Shown: positions 63,958 to 64,000 of the stretch, piece by piece
Position numbering within the stretch: the first letter of the stretch is position 1
Layout: every line of letters begins with the position of its first letter
Translations under genes and position numbers: made by a program
The notes under the pieces: generated by a model
Databases searched by the model: none
What the model was told of the DNA's origin: nothing
The model's input: only the letters and a program-made list of their open reading frames with translations
Assembly (NCBI GenBank): GCA_021904315.1
Contig: CM038918.1
Span: forward strand, 13,903,349 to 13,967,348
Direction: 5' to 3'
DNA from: Sphagnum magellanicum
Lineage: Eukaryota; Streptophyta; Sphagnopsida; Sphagnales; Sphagnaceae
Length of the DNA: 64,000 nucleotides

Positions 63958-64000
63958 TATCATTAGGTTGAATGCATTTTTTCCCTAAGTTATTAGGTAT

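Overview
The window is nuclear DNA of a land plant. It holds spliced genes with GT-AG introns, plant-specific families (a five-finger CCCH protein of the ZFN type, a plastid-type plant ATP-phosphofructokinase, a CASP-like membrane protein), a tRNA-like SINE, Helitrons, a decayed hAT transposase and a MITE. Most of the sequence is AT-rich, CpG-poor and repeat-rich with widely spaced genes, as in large genomes such as those of gymnosperms or ferns. I cannot fix the lineage from the sequence alone.

Layout. Positions 1-605 hold what look like the last two coding exons of an unidentified + strand gene. From about 2.1 to 20.3 kb there is no intact gene: a decayed hAT transposase (3.5-5.6 kb, - strand), a 3.8 kb AT-rich element with subterminal AGTTGCAA motifs (9.5-13.3 kb), a retrotransposon Gag zinc-knuckle remnant (14.6-14.9 kb) and a SINE with target-site duplication (17.86-18.06 kb). 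Two tandem arrays (20.3-21.16 kb) lie just upstream of an intact seven-exon CCCH zinc-finger gene (21840-26316, +). A Helitron (28210-29034) with a 52-bp internal array follows. Next come a large inverted repeat (about 30.6-34.9 kb) enclosing a palindromic ACATGT-rich array and a second, shorter AGTTGCAA element, and then a hAT-like MITE (36311-36654).

From 39.2 to 49.4 kb, on the - strand, I reconstructed a 14-exon ATP-dependent 6-phosphofructokinase of about 491 residues. No frameshift or internal stop interrupts it, although no single open frame exceeds about 70 codons there. At 54.3-57.0 kb, on +, there is a three-exon CASP-like (CASPL5-type) four-helix membrane protein gene. The remainder to 63.6 kb is AT-rich intergenic DNA, closed by a second Helitron (63601-63957) that shares its 3' end with the first.

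The genes do not form a pathway. The CCCH gene and PFK are convergent; PFK and CASPL are divergent with 4.9 kb between them. All exon models are read by eye from splice signals and protein-family similarity, without transcript evidence.
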